From Pomphorhynchus laevis (Eukaryota > Acanthocephala > Palaeacanthocephala > Echinorhynchida > Pomphorhynchidae): a DNA stretch of 64,000 bases. Under the pieces are notes generated by a model. It had not been told where the DNA came from. It did no database searches and saw only the letters and a list, made by a program, of their open reading frames with translations. Where the stretch lies: assembly GCA_012934845.2 (NCBI GenBank), contig WNNJ02001434.1, positions 1 through 64,000 of the forward strand, in the 5' to 3' direction. The position numbers and the translations under genes were made by a program. Of this stretch, positions 20,525 through 32,454 are shown piece by piece (positions within the stretch are counted from its first letter, which is position 1; every line of letters starts with the position of its first letter).

Positions 20525-22085
20525 TCAGGTCAAAATACATTTTCTATTTGATGCTCGAATACACATCGAACTGACTTTCGCTACTTTGAAGCCAATTTTG
20601 CATTGCAATGCTTGAATACATTCGGGATATTGTTGAGGCCCCTTCACAGATTTGATCTTGGCGACGTGTTTGAGTAAATTCCATGTGTTCATACTGCATT
20701 CACAGTTCAAAGTAAATATAATAGAATGAAAATTTGCTCTCTCTCCATATAAGCAATTCGATATCCGTATTGTATTGACTTTCTCTGTTAATGATATTGA
20801 AAGTTAGCTTCATGCAATTCTAAGTAGCTGGTAGCAAAATAATTAAACACAAGAAGTCCAATAAGGACCGCTCCGTTCTATCTCCATATAAACCATAACA
20901 TTCAATATCTGATATGGCGTTAGTATCACTTGTCGTAAAAGGATTGTCGAAGAAAAACGAATCAAGAAGGCTTAGCTGTTGAAATTCTACTTTGATGCAT
21001 ACCCCTTCGTTGGCCAATATGTTTGCTAGCAGATCGCGCATGATGTTATATCGAATTGAGAGCAGACCTCACGTTTGACAAGACTGAGTATGACCACGTT
21101 AAAGCCCCCCCCCCGAATTGCATTTATGGAAAGTGTCGTTTGGAGCTCAACAATAGTGTACGGCAATTTCGTAGTGGAATTGAGTTTTGGAGAGTCGAAA
21201 GTCAAATCGTTCAAATGGTTTTGACGAAACCCATGCTGAACACCCTTTAACTAAGACATGCTTTATTAGCATAATCATGTCTCGATCGTCGGAATTAATT
21301 TTCTTTAATAAGGTGTAATGAGTAATGTTCTTGTGGATCCGTATTTCCGAAGCTAAGATTTGTTATTTTTTTTACTTTCCGTCATCAATAGTCCGTCTGA
21401 CATTGGCTGATAAATTATGAAAGATTTTTGTAGTGTCGAGTGGATTCTGTGTCGGGGATATCCAGCCCTAGTCCTCCAAGTCGTATAGATAGAGATAGAA
21501 GTGTACCATCTTTCTGAATGGAGATAATTCTAACAATAGTCGGAAAGGCAATCTTTGTGAGCACATTCGAGTTTAACTTTATTTATTACTGAATTAGCTT
21601 CAAATAATTGATCTTCAACGGGACTTTCTAAGATCTTCTTTTTTATCTGACACGATATTTAGTTTAGAATCGAGGAATATTAGCCTCGTGTATTCTACCT
21701 TTTGTGAATGGGAAAGTAATTAACATTTTCCTTCATTCAGGAAAAACCCGAATCGGAGACTAATTTTATTTCTGAGACTCCCAACTTTTATAAGCTCTTC
21801 AGCAGTTCTAATCAAGTTCAAATCGTCAGCTTACTACCATTAAACAACCGTTGCCACATGTTCCATCTAGTATAAATTTAAGTAAGGAAGCCGTTGCAAG
21901 GCAATCGGTTTTGGCTAGAGGATCAACTTGCGTGAATTCTTCATCTAATAGTTTTGTTTCGTTATCAATGGGGAGAACTGCTGGAGTGGACAGACGTTAT
22001 GTAAAACTGTAGTCAAGGATTGACATTATCTACATAAATTAGGTCAAGTCTCCGATTTATTTCGTTAAATGCGTTTGGCATCAAG
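20525..22085 (-). pseudogene. RT-RLE retroelement, copy 2 (decayed)
   Basis: The minus strand is a degenerate relative of the element at 47530-50555. In order along it: NAFNEINRRLDLIYVDNVNP (22071-22012; cf. NAFNCVNRKLLLANVGMVCP), TQVDPLAKTDCLATAS (from 21933; cf. TQGDPLAMAAFAVSS), SIRLGGLGLDIPD (near 21465; cf. TSVGGLGIRSP), MRDLLANILANEGVCIKVEF (21041-20982; cf. EIRDTLSRYLSTACSCVALE), GDRTERSLLDF (near 20870; cf. GTRMERTFIDV) and the C-terminal KHVAKIKSVKGPQQYPE (20675-20625) with SSMCIRASN. Reverse transcriptase and nuclease parts are both present but riddled with stops and frame changes. It sits antisense inside intron 4 of the membrane-protein gene. Confidence 0.82.
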
Positions 22086-22141
22086 TTGTAATACACATTA
22101 AATGCCATGTATCAAGTTGTAATACACATTAAATGCCATGC
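22085..22141. repeat. Short tandem duplication
   Basis: A 30-bp unit (atcaagttgtaatacacatt followed by aaatgccatg) occurs twice in a row with at most one or two differences. Confidence 0.7.
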
Positions 22142-22389
22142 ATCAATCATCGGTGCACGACAATTCGTACTGAGAGTATCGACAGCCACGACAGTCGGAA
22201 GATGTACTGTTACATTGATGTTAGTTTACCTATTGTTACAGGTACTCATTGTAATCATTTATATTGTAATTCACGTATTTTGTCTTTTCTGTGATTTTAA
22301 TCCTAATTATTTCTGTGATTGTAAATCCTTATTCTCATACATCGTATATTATTTATTAGTAATAAATGAAATATTACTTATATATTTCT

Positions 22390-23300
22390 GATACATCGTC
22401 TGTTTTTTATTAGGCAATTCATAAAAATTGACTTTTATTTTATATTTCAATTTTAAATTTTAACTTGATATAAATATAAATTGAAAAATATAATATAATT
22501 ATTTATATATCGTATAAAATTCGTAGACTCAGTTATCTGATTTGATTTGTTCTACTGACAAGTTATTATTCACCTGCTGACATTGATTTCTCAATAATAC
22601 AACTTCTATAAGAAATACTGAGACTATACATTGATACGACATTATTATGAGAAGTTAATCAACACAATATCATTAAAATATTAAATTTAAAATATATAAA
22701 TTAACAAAATATCATCAAAATATTACATTTAAAATATATAAATTAACAAAATATCATCAAAATATTACATTTAAAATATATGAATCAACACAATAATATT
22801 AAAAATAAATTTTAAATCATTAGCGGAAAATTTTTATGGATTTATAATAAACAATATGCTTTGTATATACCCTAAAATAAAGGGTATAAATATACCCTAT
22901 ATTTTATTAATATACACTAAATAATCAAATTTCATTAGAGGAAATACGTCATTATAAATATACCCTATATTTTATTAATATACACTAAATAATCGAATTT
23001 CATTAGAGGAAATACGTCATTAGTGCGTATTTGGCCCCGCTGCTATGTTGGATCAAGGAATTAAGGTATATACACAGTAGCATAGCAGTTCATCCAGATG
23101 ATCTCTATTCCTTATTCTGATGCATCTTATGTTATTTATTAGTTAAATTCATAAAATTGACTATTATTTTATATTTAAATTTTAAAACTTGATATAAATA
23201 AAAATTGTATAATATCTTATATAATTATTTATTATTTAACTTTATTTTTAATTTTTATAAAATACGTTGACTTAGTTATCTGATCTGATTTCTTGAAAGC
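22390..23300 (-). repeat. Dispersed repeat R, copy 2 with internal duplications
   Basis: The core, in reverse orientation, is at 22990-23120: attagaggaaatacgtcatt, then ggccccgctgctatgttgg. Around it, a 72-bp block is tandemly repeated (about 22887-22958 and 22959-23030). Two flanking blocks, 22390-22555 and 23125-23290, resemble each other and both end in a motif like gactcagttatctgat. That terminal motif recurs near 36185, 36360, 36735 (reverse) and 40705 (reverse). Confidence 0.6.
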
Positions 23301-23588
23301 GTTTTTGTATTTTTGTTGTATCTTGTAATTGTATGATTAAAGTTTTTTAAAGTTGTATGCTATTTCTTTTATGTTTTTCATAATTATTTGCATAATAAAT
23401 GTTTGTAAAACCCGTGGATGGGATATCAACGATTTCAACAAGATATCGTTGCTACTACATTGTTCCCTAGATGGTTATTATCACGAATTTTCTATTAAAC
23501 CATTATAGGCGTTCTCAAACTGAAAAATGCAGATTTTGTGAAAGAGACTGCTAAGATCTATTGCACTCATATTTGCAACTTATTGCGT

Positions 23589-23992
23589 AATAAGATCCGT
23601 CACATGTTATTGAACCGCAAATTAACAGCATGAAATGATTATACGTCTATCGATTTCTTTTTAATTCTGTATGAATGCGGTATTGTTGATTATTCCCAGC
23701 GTTCATCATCAGATCATCAGCCGTTTAATAAGTTTTTTAGTTTCTAAATATTAACGGCAAGATCGGCAAAGCAAAAGTAGTCTTGGGTTCACTTTGAGGA
23801 ATTTATTTTCGCGACCTAATGACGACTGATATATAGAAAGATTCAAATGTTTTGTTTTGTATGCGTTAATAAGATCCGTCACATGTTATTGAACCGCAAA
23901 TTAACAGCATGAAATGATTATACGTCTATCGATTTCTTTTTAATTCTGTATGAATGCGGTATTGTTGATTATTCCCAGCGTTCTTAACGTCA
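23589..23992. repeat. 289-bp-period duplication
   Basis: A 115-bp block starting aataagatccgtcacatg at 23589 recurs at 23878. Between them, 23705-23868 is a copy of part of the 2.3-kb inverted-repeat arm (24520-24690), so arm sequence and flanking sequence have been duplicated together. Confidence 0.75.
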
Positions 23993-24274
23993 GTGGAATT
24001 TTATAACAAAACTGTAGGTATTATCTTACCAAAAGATAATCATATCATAATTAATCATTTAATACTTTTCACTAAAGTATTAAATATCATAAATACTAAA
24101 TATCATAATTATAATATCATAATATTATAATAATATTATAATAATATTAATATTATATGATAATATCATAAAGTGTGTTTTATTTCATATCATATATCAT
24201 ATATCATATCAGATATAGTAACATAAATATCACATTATTTTATATAATAATATTAAAGAAATGATTATTTTTAA

Positions 24275-26583
24275 TTTTTATATTTTCAATTATTTCCCAT
24301 AATTTAATGAATTTGGCAGCACTTGAGTAAATAATTGTTTTTACATTGTGAACGTGTGATTAGTGGATCCATTTCATAACATTGTTTGAAATTAATATCT
24401 CAGCCGCTGATTTGGTTTTTGGATTTTGGACGACAAAGCACTTACCTGGCCACTACGAGTGAATTGATACGCATTTACAAAATAAAACAAGATTATAGTC
24501 GATCTATGTTACGCCATTATCATCATCAGATCATCAGCCGTTTAATAAGTTTTTTAGTTTCTAAATATTAACGGCAAGATCGACAAAGCAAAAGTAGTCT
24601 AGGGTTCACTTTGAGGAATTTATTTTCGCGACCTAATGACGACTGCTATATCGAAAGATCCAAATGTTTTGTTTTGTATGCGTTATATCTGATACCAAGT
24701 TGTAATTTATAGGCAAGTATAAACCCTAACGATAAAAAATATCACGTAATTTCAAATTATTTCAGTTTTTTTTTGCTTCCATCAATCTACGTTGGTATTA
24801 ATTAGAGCAAAATCTAATATATAGATTAAAGTGTATGAATTTATTGACTATATTACCAAGTCGAATGTATATATGGTGCACGGAAAGGGATAGATGTGTG
24901 ATTGTATCAAACATAAAATATTATATCAAATATTTGAAATCGATACATACCCCGATCTAATCGATTACTCTAGTATTCTCCAATGCCAAACGATGCTTTA
25001 AATTTTGCGTCTGCATTGCATGTTAAGAGGATTTAATTACATATTGTACGCAGGAATATAATAGTCATAAAAAAGTACCTCTATTTTATCAGTCCAAAAT
25101 AATATATTATTTAGCAAGAAGATTATGTATAACGGATAAAATTAGTCGAATAACGAACCCAATTTTAATCATATATCTAAATGCATTTTACATACATTTA
25201 TTTAAACTGTTTATAGTTTAAAATATTTAATTTTTAATATTAATTTTTAATAATTAATATATATTTTCTATTAACTTTGTGATAGCAACAGTGTTTTTGG
25301 CTCTGCGATTTCGGATATAAAATATTTAAAATTTCATTACATTTTCTTGATTATCCGTATTAAATAATAATCAAGGAACATTTTACAAAAAAAATATAAC
25401 AAACTCCTTCTCTTACAAAGATTTCTTTCAAACATTTTACCACTTTTTATTGAAATTCAGCTCACATAAATTTCCGACATATAAAACGGAAATCGTACGT
25501 TTATGCTCTTCGGTATTAAGTATTTGCGAATCGACTAAAAGTGAGAATATCAATTTCTGTGCTAATTCCAAGAGTTCCTATATTCTATTGAAAAAGCATT
25601 TGTGACAAAAAGAGAGCAACCGAAACTGTTGCATTCTAATATCCCATCCTGTTTGTTGGATTCTTCATCCTGTATAGAAAATCTAGCTTTTACCAGGATT
25701 TATTTCAACACCTTTGATCACCTTTATGTCAGACTCGAACCTCTGAGAGTTCATAAGTTCCGATCATTAACTGCTAAACGTTAATCTTCGACAGTCCTTA
25801 TAGTGTTTTTAAACTTTTTGATAGAGAAGATACTTCACATGTTTATATCCGAGGAAGCGAAATTTATTTAAAATCCGTATTTTAATTTTGAAATTACCGT
25901 AACATGCAGATAAACATTTTAGTAAGTCTTCATAGCCGGTAACTCTATTTCATCACATTTGATGAAATATCCAACTTTAAATTGACTCAACATATCATAA
26001 TTGCCTGCTATCACACATTATTTGATAGCTCTTTCGCGCAAATCAAGTGTGATTGATCGGAAAACCATAATGTACGTGACTGATCTACCTATGACAAAGT
26101 GCGGTATCTCGAGATAATTTACTTGTCAGGTATAAGACACTCCAATGATAAGACGTAGACTCAGCGCATGGCAAATAAGAATTATCTTAAATATATCAGT
26201 GATGAAAATTATCGAGATCACAAGTCAAATAAATCAGATCATTTAGTCTTTATATCACAAAATGGAAAAACAAAATACATTCTCATCGACGATTAACTGA
26301 TTGAATTTAAAAACGTCGATGCAAGTTTCTGTACTGCATACACTACTAGACGTAAAATTCAATGAGATTTGCCGTTTGTATTATGCTTTCCGCTGTCTTT
26401 GTTATAAAGGAACACATTTGATGTATATATTACTTGCTATAAATTTGGGATTAATAATTATTTACAATAAAAAATATTAATAATTTGAATTAATTAGGTT
26501 TGATACATTACATAAAGAGAATAAGCTACCGTTAATTTCTATCGATATGCCTTCAATCGGACTTGTAAAAGACAAGTTGATGT
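24275..26583 (+). repeat. 2.3-kb inverted repeat, left arm
   Basis: This arm recurs in reverse complement at 57185-59494, about 30.6 kb away, with only scattered differences along its whole length, including two small open frames (24386-24571 and 25602-25784, the latter differing at two residues). Outer edge: tttttatattttcaattatt; inner edge: agacaagttgatgtg. The ends are not inverted repeats of each other. No protein domain is recognisable. The arm lies inside intron 4 of the membrane-protein gene. Confidence 0.85.
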
Positions 26584-26880
26584 GTTATTGATGATAATTA
26601 AATATTAGTAAGATTCGAATCTGATAACTTCATCATTTGATAATTATTTAATTTTATTTAAAAATAATAAAATTTTAACTATTTAAAATTGAAAAATATA
26701 ATTAGTTCTAATCTAAACTGCAATTACGGGGGAATTAAAGTGACTTGGAGAAAATAAGAATTAAGAAAATCAAGTAAAAATAAATAAAAAATAACTTTTA
26801 TAAATCTTTTTTTATTTGGAATAATAAAACATTTATTTTGAAATTAGTTTAAAATGAAATTATCCAGTTATCAGAAATTG

Positions 26881-26950
26881 ACTTGGAACTAGATCAATAA
26901 CAAAATAGTAATTTATTTTTATATTTCGATAGCTGCTGTTATTAGAAACA
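26881..26950 (+). repeat. Hairpin repeat M, partial copy 1
   Basis: acttggaactagatcaataa followed by a stretch ending tatttcgatagctgctgtta matches one arm of the perfect-ended hairpin at 61710-61840 (gagctggatcaaa ... gatatttcgataact). Another partial copy is at 37629-37708. Confidence 0.5.
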
Positions 26951-27223
26951 AAACGTACAATTTGAACATTATACTAATCCTTATTAAAAATAAATAGAGA
27001 CATGGGGATTACCTATCCAGATTTCGATTTTGTCGAGGCTATCGTTTTAACATTGGGGTGTATGGAACTAATAAAATCTGAACTTTAAAATTATGCGATA
27101 CAATAATTGTCCTATTTACGTCCTATTTTTTTATCGTTTGTTTTCAAAGATTGATTATATAGGCCGCTTTACAAATAGTCTTTTTTAAATATCTGTTTAT
27201 ATATTGTTTTATTTTTCTCATAG

Positions 27224-27439
27224 TTGCTCACAATTCGAAGAAGGCCTAATTATTGCTCTGATACGTTGAGAAGTCATATTGTACCCACGTCTACGTTACA
27301 CAGACCAAATTTTAATACTAACGGGTTAATGCAATCAAATGGTCCCAATGGTGGTGCAAACAATGCCTTAGATGATCCATCAGATATCTACATGGCTAGA
27401 AGCATTCTTCGAAGACAGAATATCATAGACGAAGTCTAA
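27224..27439 (+). CDS. Putative last exon of the membrane-protein gene
   Basis: An acceptor (tttttctcatag, 27212-27223) opens a phase-0 frame of 71 codons ending in TAA, and exon 4 also ends in phase 0. The product is hydrophilic, rich in Arg, Asn and Ser (LLTIRRRPNYCSDTLRS, GLMQSNGPNGGANNALDD) and ends RRQNIIDEV. The terminal DEV is not the usual class I or II PDZ ligand. An AATAAA lies at about 27584. The link to exons 1-4 is inferred from phase, strand and the lack of a start codon; a separate gene is possible. The joined protein would be about 241 residues. Confidence 0.55.
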   Translation: MLTIRRRPNYCSDTLRSHIVPTSTLHRPNFNTNGLMQSNGPNGGANNALDDPSDIYMARSILRRQNIIDEV

Positions 27440-30400
27440 TAATGGACACTATGCCCGTTTTTAATTTTCTATACTGAAACTGGATGCGTTGAGTCTGAAT
27501 TTCATTTTGTAATTCATTATTATTGTCTGACTTTTCATTTCGTCGTTTTTCATTGAAATTTAATGTTTTTGTTTATTTTGTAAAATAAATTTTGATAATC
27601 TTCAAGTTTTAATTTCTAAAATTTCAGTTTTAATGACTATTTTCATCCTTTCATTTTGTATTTATTTCATAAATTGTTTCAATTGATCGTCATAACTTTC
27701 TATCTAATAAACTAATGTTTTATTCTCGTAAAATTGCTTATTTCGTCGTCTTTTTACATTTAATTTCGCCTTAAGAGGGCAGTATTAAATCCTTAAGTTT
27801 CGAATCAATTAAAATAAAACTCATTTAAATTGTTAAATTTTTGTATGTAAAGTTATTAGTTCATTATTATACATGTTATTAGTTCATTTTTAGGCATGCT
27901 ATTGGTTTATCATTTAATATTTAATTTACTTTTGCCATCCATTGTAATTATGTAGTTTGGATTACATAAATAAGTTATATCTTATTATCTAATTTGTATT
28001 CATATCCTTTAACGAGATTATAAATCGTTGTAATTATTCCTTTAAAGTTTATCTCGAGTTTGCTTTCTTGTAAATTAAACTATTATTGGATCCGCAATAA
28101 TTAGATTCTCAACATAGACACGACTATGTTGATGCTTTGCTATTTATCAAGAATTGCTTATCAACGTCCTCAGGCATTTTCCCTATTGCGCGGTGGGCCA
28201 AAATGCTCACGGCGTTCCGCACTGCACGGCCTAGCTAATTTTCTGAAATAGGTAGGACGTTGAACGAGCGTCTCTTGTCGCTCTCTTCAGGCGATGCCCA
28301 ATATCTTGGCTGAGAGACAACGCAGACTCGCCCAGCGCAACATTCGTTTCAACTCAGACGGGCAAGAAATAATGGAACTGGGATAGGTCACGGTATTGCT
28401 GTCGCTTCCGTTCCTCTGCAGCTATGACAGAGGAACAAAATCGAAATTGAATAGTTACTGATATTGTATAATATCAAGAATTGTGATAGTCAAGTTTTAA
28501 TATTTATCTGTGAGTGTCTGATTTAATGTAAGCAGCAAATTACATACGACTTCACAAATTGTTATAAAATTAAGGATATTAAGCATATTAATTTCTTTTT
28601 ATTTAAGTTTTTCTTTGTTATAGCCACCAAGTTATCTAAAAAACATTTTTGCTGTCAATTAGCAAAATATTGAAAATATTAAAAATAAAAATAGAATTAT
28701 TTGGTTTTATTTTATCGCTTATAATTAATTATTTTGAAAGTAACATGTTTAAGTACAGCTTTGCCGATTCTCGAGTTAAAACAAAAGTTAACCTCTAATT
28801 TAAAACAAAACTTTAAATTATGAAAAGTAACTAAGTTAACTTAGTTAACCTCAAAGTTAAAACAAAAGTTTAAATCATGAAAAGTAATTATAAAAATATT
28901 AAAATGATTGTTGAAATTTGAATGAGAAAGGTTAATAAGCGAAAGGATTTAATTAAAATTAAAGGATTCAAATAATCAATTTGATTTTATCCAAACCGTC
29001 TATTTTGTGGTAAAATTTCATACATAACGATTTTAATTAGCATTTAACCGTAAACTAACAATCAATGATATCACTTAATGGTAGCAATCAATAGCTAGCT
29101 AACAAAAGCTAGCGATCAATAATCACCGGTGGAGCAGCGTGCGCTTAGTGAATTCCTTTCAGAGGTTTACTGAGGATTAAGTACTGCCGAAGTTGTGTAG
29201 CTCCAGACAGGGTCAAAGTGATGAGACCACTCTGTAGTGATGAGTAGACTAAGGCCGAAACTCCCTATTGGGGGCAAAGCGTTTGTGGTAGGATCATTCC
29301 GGGTTAAGCTTCCCGACGAAGGTTGTACAAAAAGCATGTCCTAAAATGGACATGTCCCATTTAATGTCCTAAAATGTCATGTCACAGTCGTCTTTCGACG
29401 TTGAACGTTAAGCAATACTATTTACTCTACTTTATATTAAAATCAATTAAACAAAACTATTCACTCTACTCTATATTGAAATCAAAGCTTGTCAATCATT
29501 GAGAGTAAACTAATAATCGAAGCAGTTGAAGGCATGCAAAGAAACCTTGCATATTTACTGGTTCAAACATTAAACACGCTTGTATAGTCCAAATTAATGT
29601 TCAATCAATATTAAATTATTTAAATTTAACTTACTTCTTTTTTGAAGAACATTGGGAGCTAATATGTTAGTAAATACCTTACAAATATATTAAAAATATA
29701 AAATTACGATATAACTTTTTAAAGAAAAATATTGATATATTCGGTAGAAAATCCATTACTGATCATTAAAATTTCTATATTATTCCACCGAGACAAGCAA
29801 ATAATGCTTTTGAAATAAGAAGACTTGAACTAGATTGTATACAGAGAGACTTCAATGTGCGGAAAGGCTATTTTAGTGATGATTTTACAAATAAAATGAT
29901 GTAAATCTCTTTGTAAATGCCATTTTATCTTTATCAATTTGCAAAAAGTACCGTATCGAAATACTGCCAGATTATTCCGATGTAGTAAATATGGACTGCA
30001 AAAGTCGATAAGTTTTATATAAAGTTCTATTTTTATATTAAAATTATAAATAATGTCATAATAAAATCATTTTAGAAAATTATGCAATTTTCTAAAGTAA
30101 TTACATTCTTACTTCACAAATAAATACTAGTAAATACTTTACAAATATTTTTATATAAAATTATGATTAAATCTTTAAGAAAAATATTTATATGACAAAT
30201 ATCAAAGTTGGCTTTGTAATACATATGTTGGAATTACTATAAATTATAAGACGATATTCTAATGCATATACTCAATATCTAATAAATTCGATTTTTTAAT
30301 GCACAAATCAAAAATCATTATTTTCGTAAAATCTGAATAACTCTGTGCACAACCCTCGTCGGTAAAAAAGCCATTACTAGTCATTTAAATTTCTATATTA

Positions 30401-30940
30401 TTTCACCGAGACAAATATCCCGAGAATGTTTTAAAGACATCTCTGAGAATTTGCTAACGTTGAAACGTGGGCCAAGCCTCTTTTCCAGCTTCAATGATTA
30501 TTTAATAGAAGAAACTATTAACGGGGTCGCTGGTTGCTACCAGCGACCCCGTCAATTCAAATTTGAATTATAAGCAACGTTTTTGGAGAATCATATAAAC
30601 AAGAATTGATACTCAATACAAAATGAATATTAGTAGAAAGATGTTGTTTAGATTTACATACGCCTACGAAATGAACATACTTCCAGTAAGCACGGTATGT
30701 TACATTTTAAGCAGATCATTGATCGTGTCTGTGAATTTCATATCAACATAAGTAGCATTTGCGACATTCAACAATTGCATTACATGTATATAGGAGATCC
30801 TCTAATGTCTTTCCATGAAGTTCATTAATGACAATCGATTCACAACCCATATGTAAATCCGACAATTATCGTGAAATGACTGTCTTGGGTATGAAGATCT
30901 TCCAAAGTCCGTGCAAGATAATACGCCTTGTCTTTATTGC
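27440..30940. other. AT-rich intergenic spacer with two GC-richer islands
   Basis: No convincing gene. Two compositionally distinct blocks stand out. 28110-28440 contains a 30-codon frame starting MPNILAERQRRLAQRNIRF on plus, preceded by ctcttcag, and a 36-codon minus frame with RNAVSILAHRAIGKMPEDV. 29110-29360 is non-coding and may be structured RNA or repeat. A direct-repeat pair around 29440-29475 (actattcactctactctata-like) was also seen. Confidence 0.45.
30521..30552. other. GC-rich perfect hairpin
   Basis: acggggtcgctgg (30521-30533) pairs perfectly with ccagcgaccccgt (30540-30552) around a 6-nt loop. It is followed directly by the palindrome aattcaaatttgaatt (30554-30569). The stem is highly GC-rich in an AT-rich setting. 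Confidence 0.75.
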
Positions 30941-31290
30941 TTACAACAATTTATAGATATTATCTGTGCTGAGTGGAAATAGATTACGATGAAATGTTAC
31001 AGCCTGAAACGGGCATTCGCGACTAAGTAATTTGATATGACTTATGAATTGATCGATTGCCGGACGATTGACGCTAATTGCGCATTTCGTGCCGCAAAAT
31101 CGTGCGCGTCTTCGTACGATTTTGTCTCTCAAGAAAGACCGTTACCTCGACTGAAATGTTAGTTAATATGTATAATTTGTTCATGTCTGATATCAAATCC
31201 AAACGTGAAATAACTGTCATGAAATGTATTAGCCAATGTCGCCAGGTGCACTCAGAATTCGTGCCGCAAGGATGCAACTTCACAATATTC
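30941..31290 (-). mobile_element. LTR-retrotransposon gag fossil 1
   Basis: The minus strand preserves short gag-like stretches (WRHWLIHFMTVIS and IDQFISHIKLLSRECPFQAV) of the kind found in Ty3/gypsy-like retrotransposon gag proteins. It is a small, clearly broken fossil; no pol or envelope part was seen. A 50-bp piece from its upstream edge is repeated at 31912-31965. Confidence 0.65.
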
Positions 31291-31539
31291 GCTTAATAAG
31301 TTAATTAAGAAGAACGAATCTCAAAAATTAAAACCGTAAAGTTGAAAGGAGACTTATATAGAAAATCAAAGGTTATATTCTAATGCTTTTGAGAGTATAA
31401 AGTATACAGTTAAGTATCCTTACACTTTTTTACACCTCATGCTCATTTACGCTCACTTCGCTTTTTCCGTTGCCTGGCTATTGCACTGTTTTATACAACC
31501 TAAAAAATTATATGGACAGTCATCGATCAAATGCCGACC

Positions 31540-31735
31540 TTTACAATCCCTCATTAACGCTATCAAATTTTCTGTTTAGGCGTCTGTTTGGGCTTCGGGC
31601 GCGGCAACAATCGACTCGAGCATACATTCTGCATTGTCCCTTGTTGCCTTGTTTTTTTTACAACCGAAATAATATTTAATTCAATCATTTTAATTATTTA
31701 AAGCAAACAAAGTCTTTCACTGTGCAAATATTAAA
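31540..31735. repeat. Repeat unit shared with 32095-32402 (possible LTR piece)
   Basis: It shares blocks cttcgggcgcggc, caatcgactcgagcatacat and caaacaaagtctttcactgt with 32095-32402, in the same order and orientation. Given the gag fossils on either side, these may be terminal-repeat pieces of the same old LTR element. Confidence 0.5.
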
Positions 31736-31745
31736 TGTTTTAATG

Positions 31746-31829
31746 AATCAACTCCCTCTCGACGTCCGCCGCGCCCCCTCCTTTACCACATTCAAACACC
31801 TCCTCCGTTCACACCTTCTCGACACCTGA
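31746..31829 (+). mobile_element. LINE 3'-end fragment (CR1/L2-like)
   Basis: A 27-codon frame reads NQLPLDVRRAPSFTTFKHLL and continues to a natural stop at 31827-31829. The pattern [W]N-x-LP-x-x-[IV]R-x-AP-S-x-x-x-FK is the common C-terminus of CR1/L2/RTE-type LINE polyproteins. Only the tail survives. Confidence 0.65.
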
Positions 31830-32094
31830 TTCACAGTCTTGTTTTGTTGTGGTCATGTAAACGTGCGCTGGCACGCATTTGCCACGTTAAAATAAATCCT
31901 TTTTTTAATGTCGCTAGGTGCACTCAGAATTCGTGCCGCAAGGATGCAACTTTAGAATATTCGGTTTCCAGATTCTATCCATGTTCCCAATTTATTAGAA
32001 TACACTGTATCATGACAAGAAATTATAGAAAAAGTAAAAGGTGAAAACTAAAAACCTAAAAGTCCTGCACTCCATTTAGATTTTAAAAGTGCAC

Positions 32095-32402
32095 ATCCTC
32101 AACTTTGCAATTCCTCATCAACGCTATCAAATTCTCTGTTGTACAGTATATTTAAGCTTCGGGCGCGGCTACAATCGACTCGAGCATACATTCTGCATTG
32201 TCCCTTGAAACAACAGCGCTTAGACGCTCCATGATGAATGGACCTGCGCGCCGATCCGCAGTGACCCGATCGAGTCCTTCTCAAAGTCTCTCTTTCCATT
32301 GCCTGGATGTTGCACTGTATTTTACAACCTAAATAATATTCAATTCAATCATTTTAATTATTTAAATCAAACAAAGTCTTTCACTGTGCAATTATTAAAT
32401 GC
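32095..32402. repeat. Repeat unit shared with 31540-31735 (possible LTR piece)
   Basis: Second, longer copy of the repeat described at 31540. It includes a GC-rich middle part (ctgcgcgccgatccgcagtg) absent from the first copy. Confidence 0.5.
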
Positions 32403-32454
32403 TTTGTAATAATTTTCATCATTACCTTTATATACCCTTGCACTAGCTCCGTTT

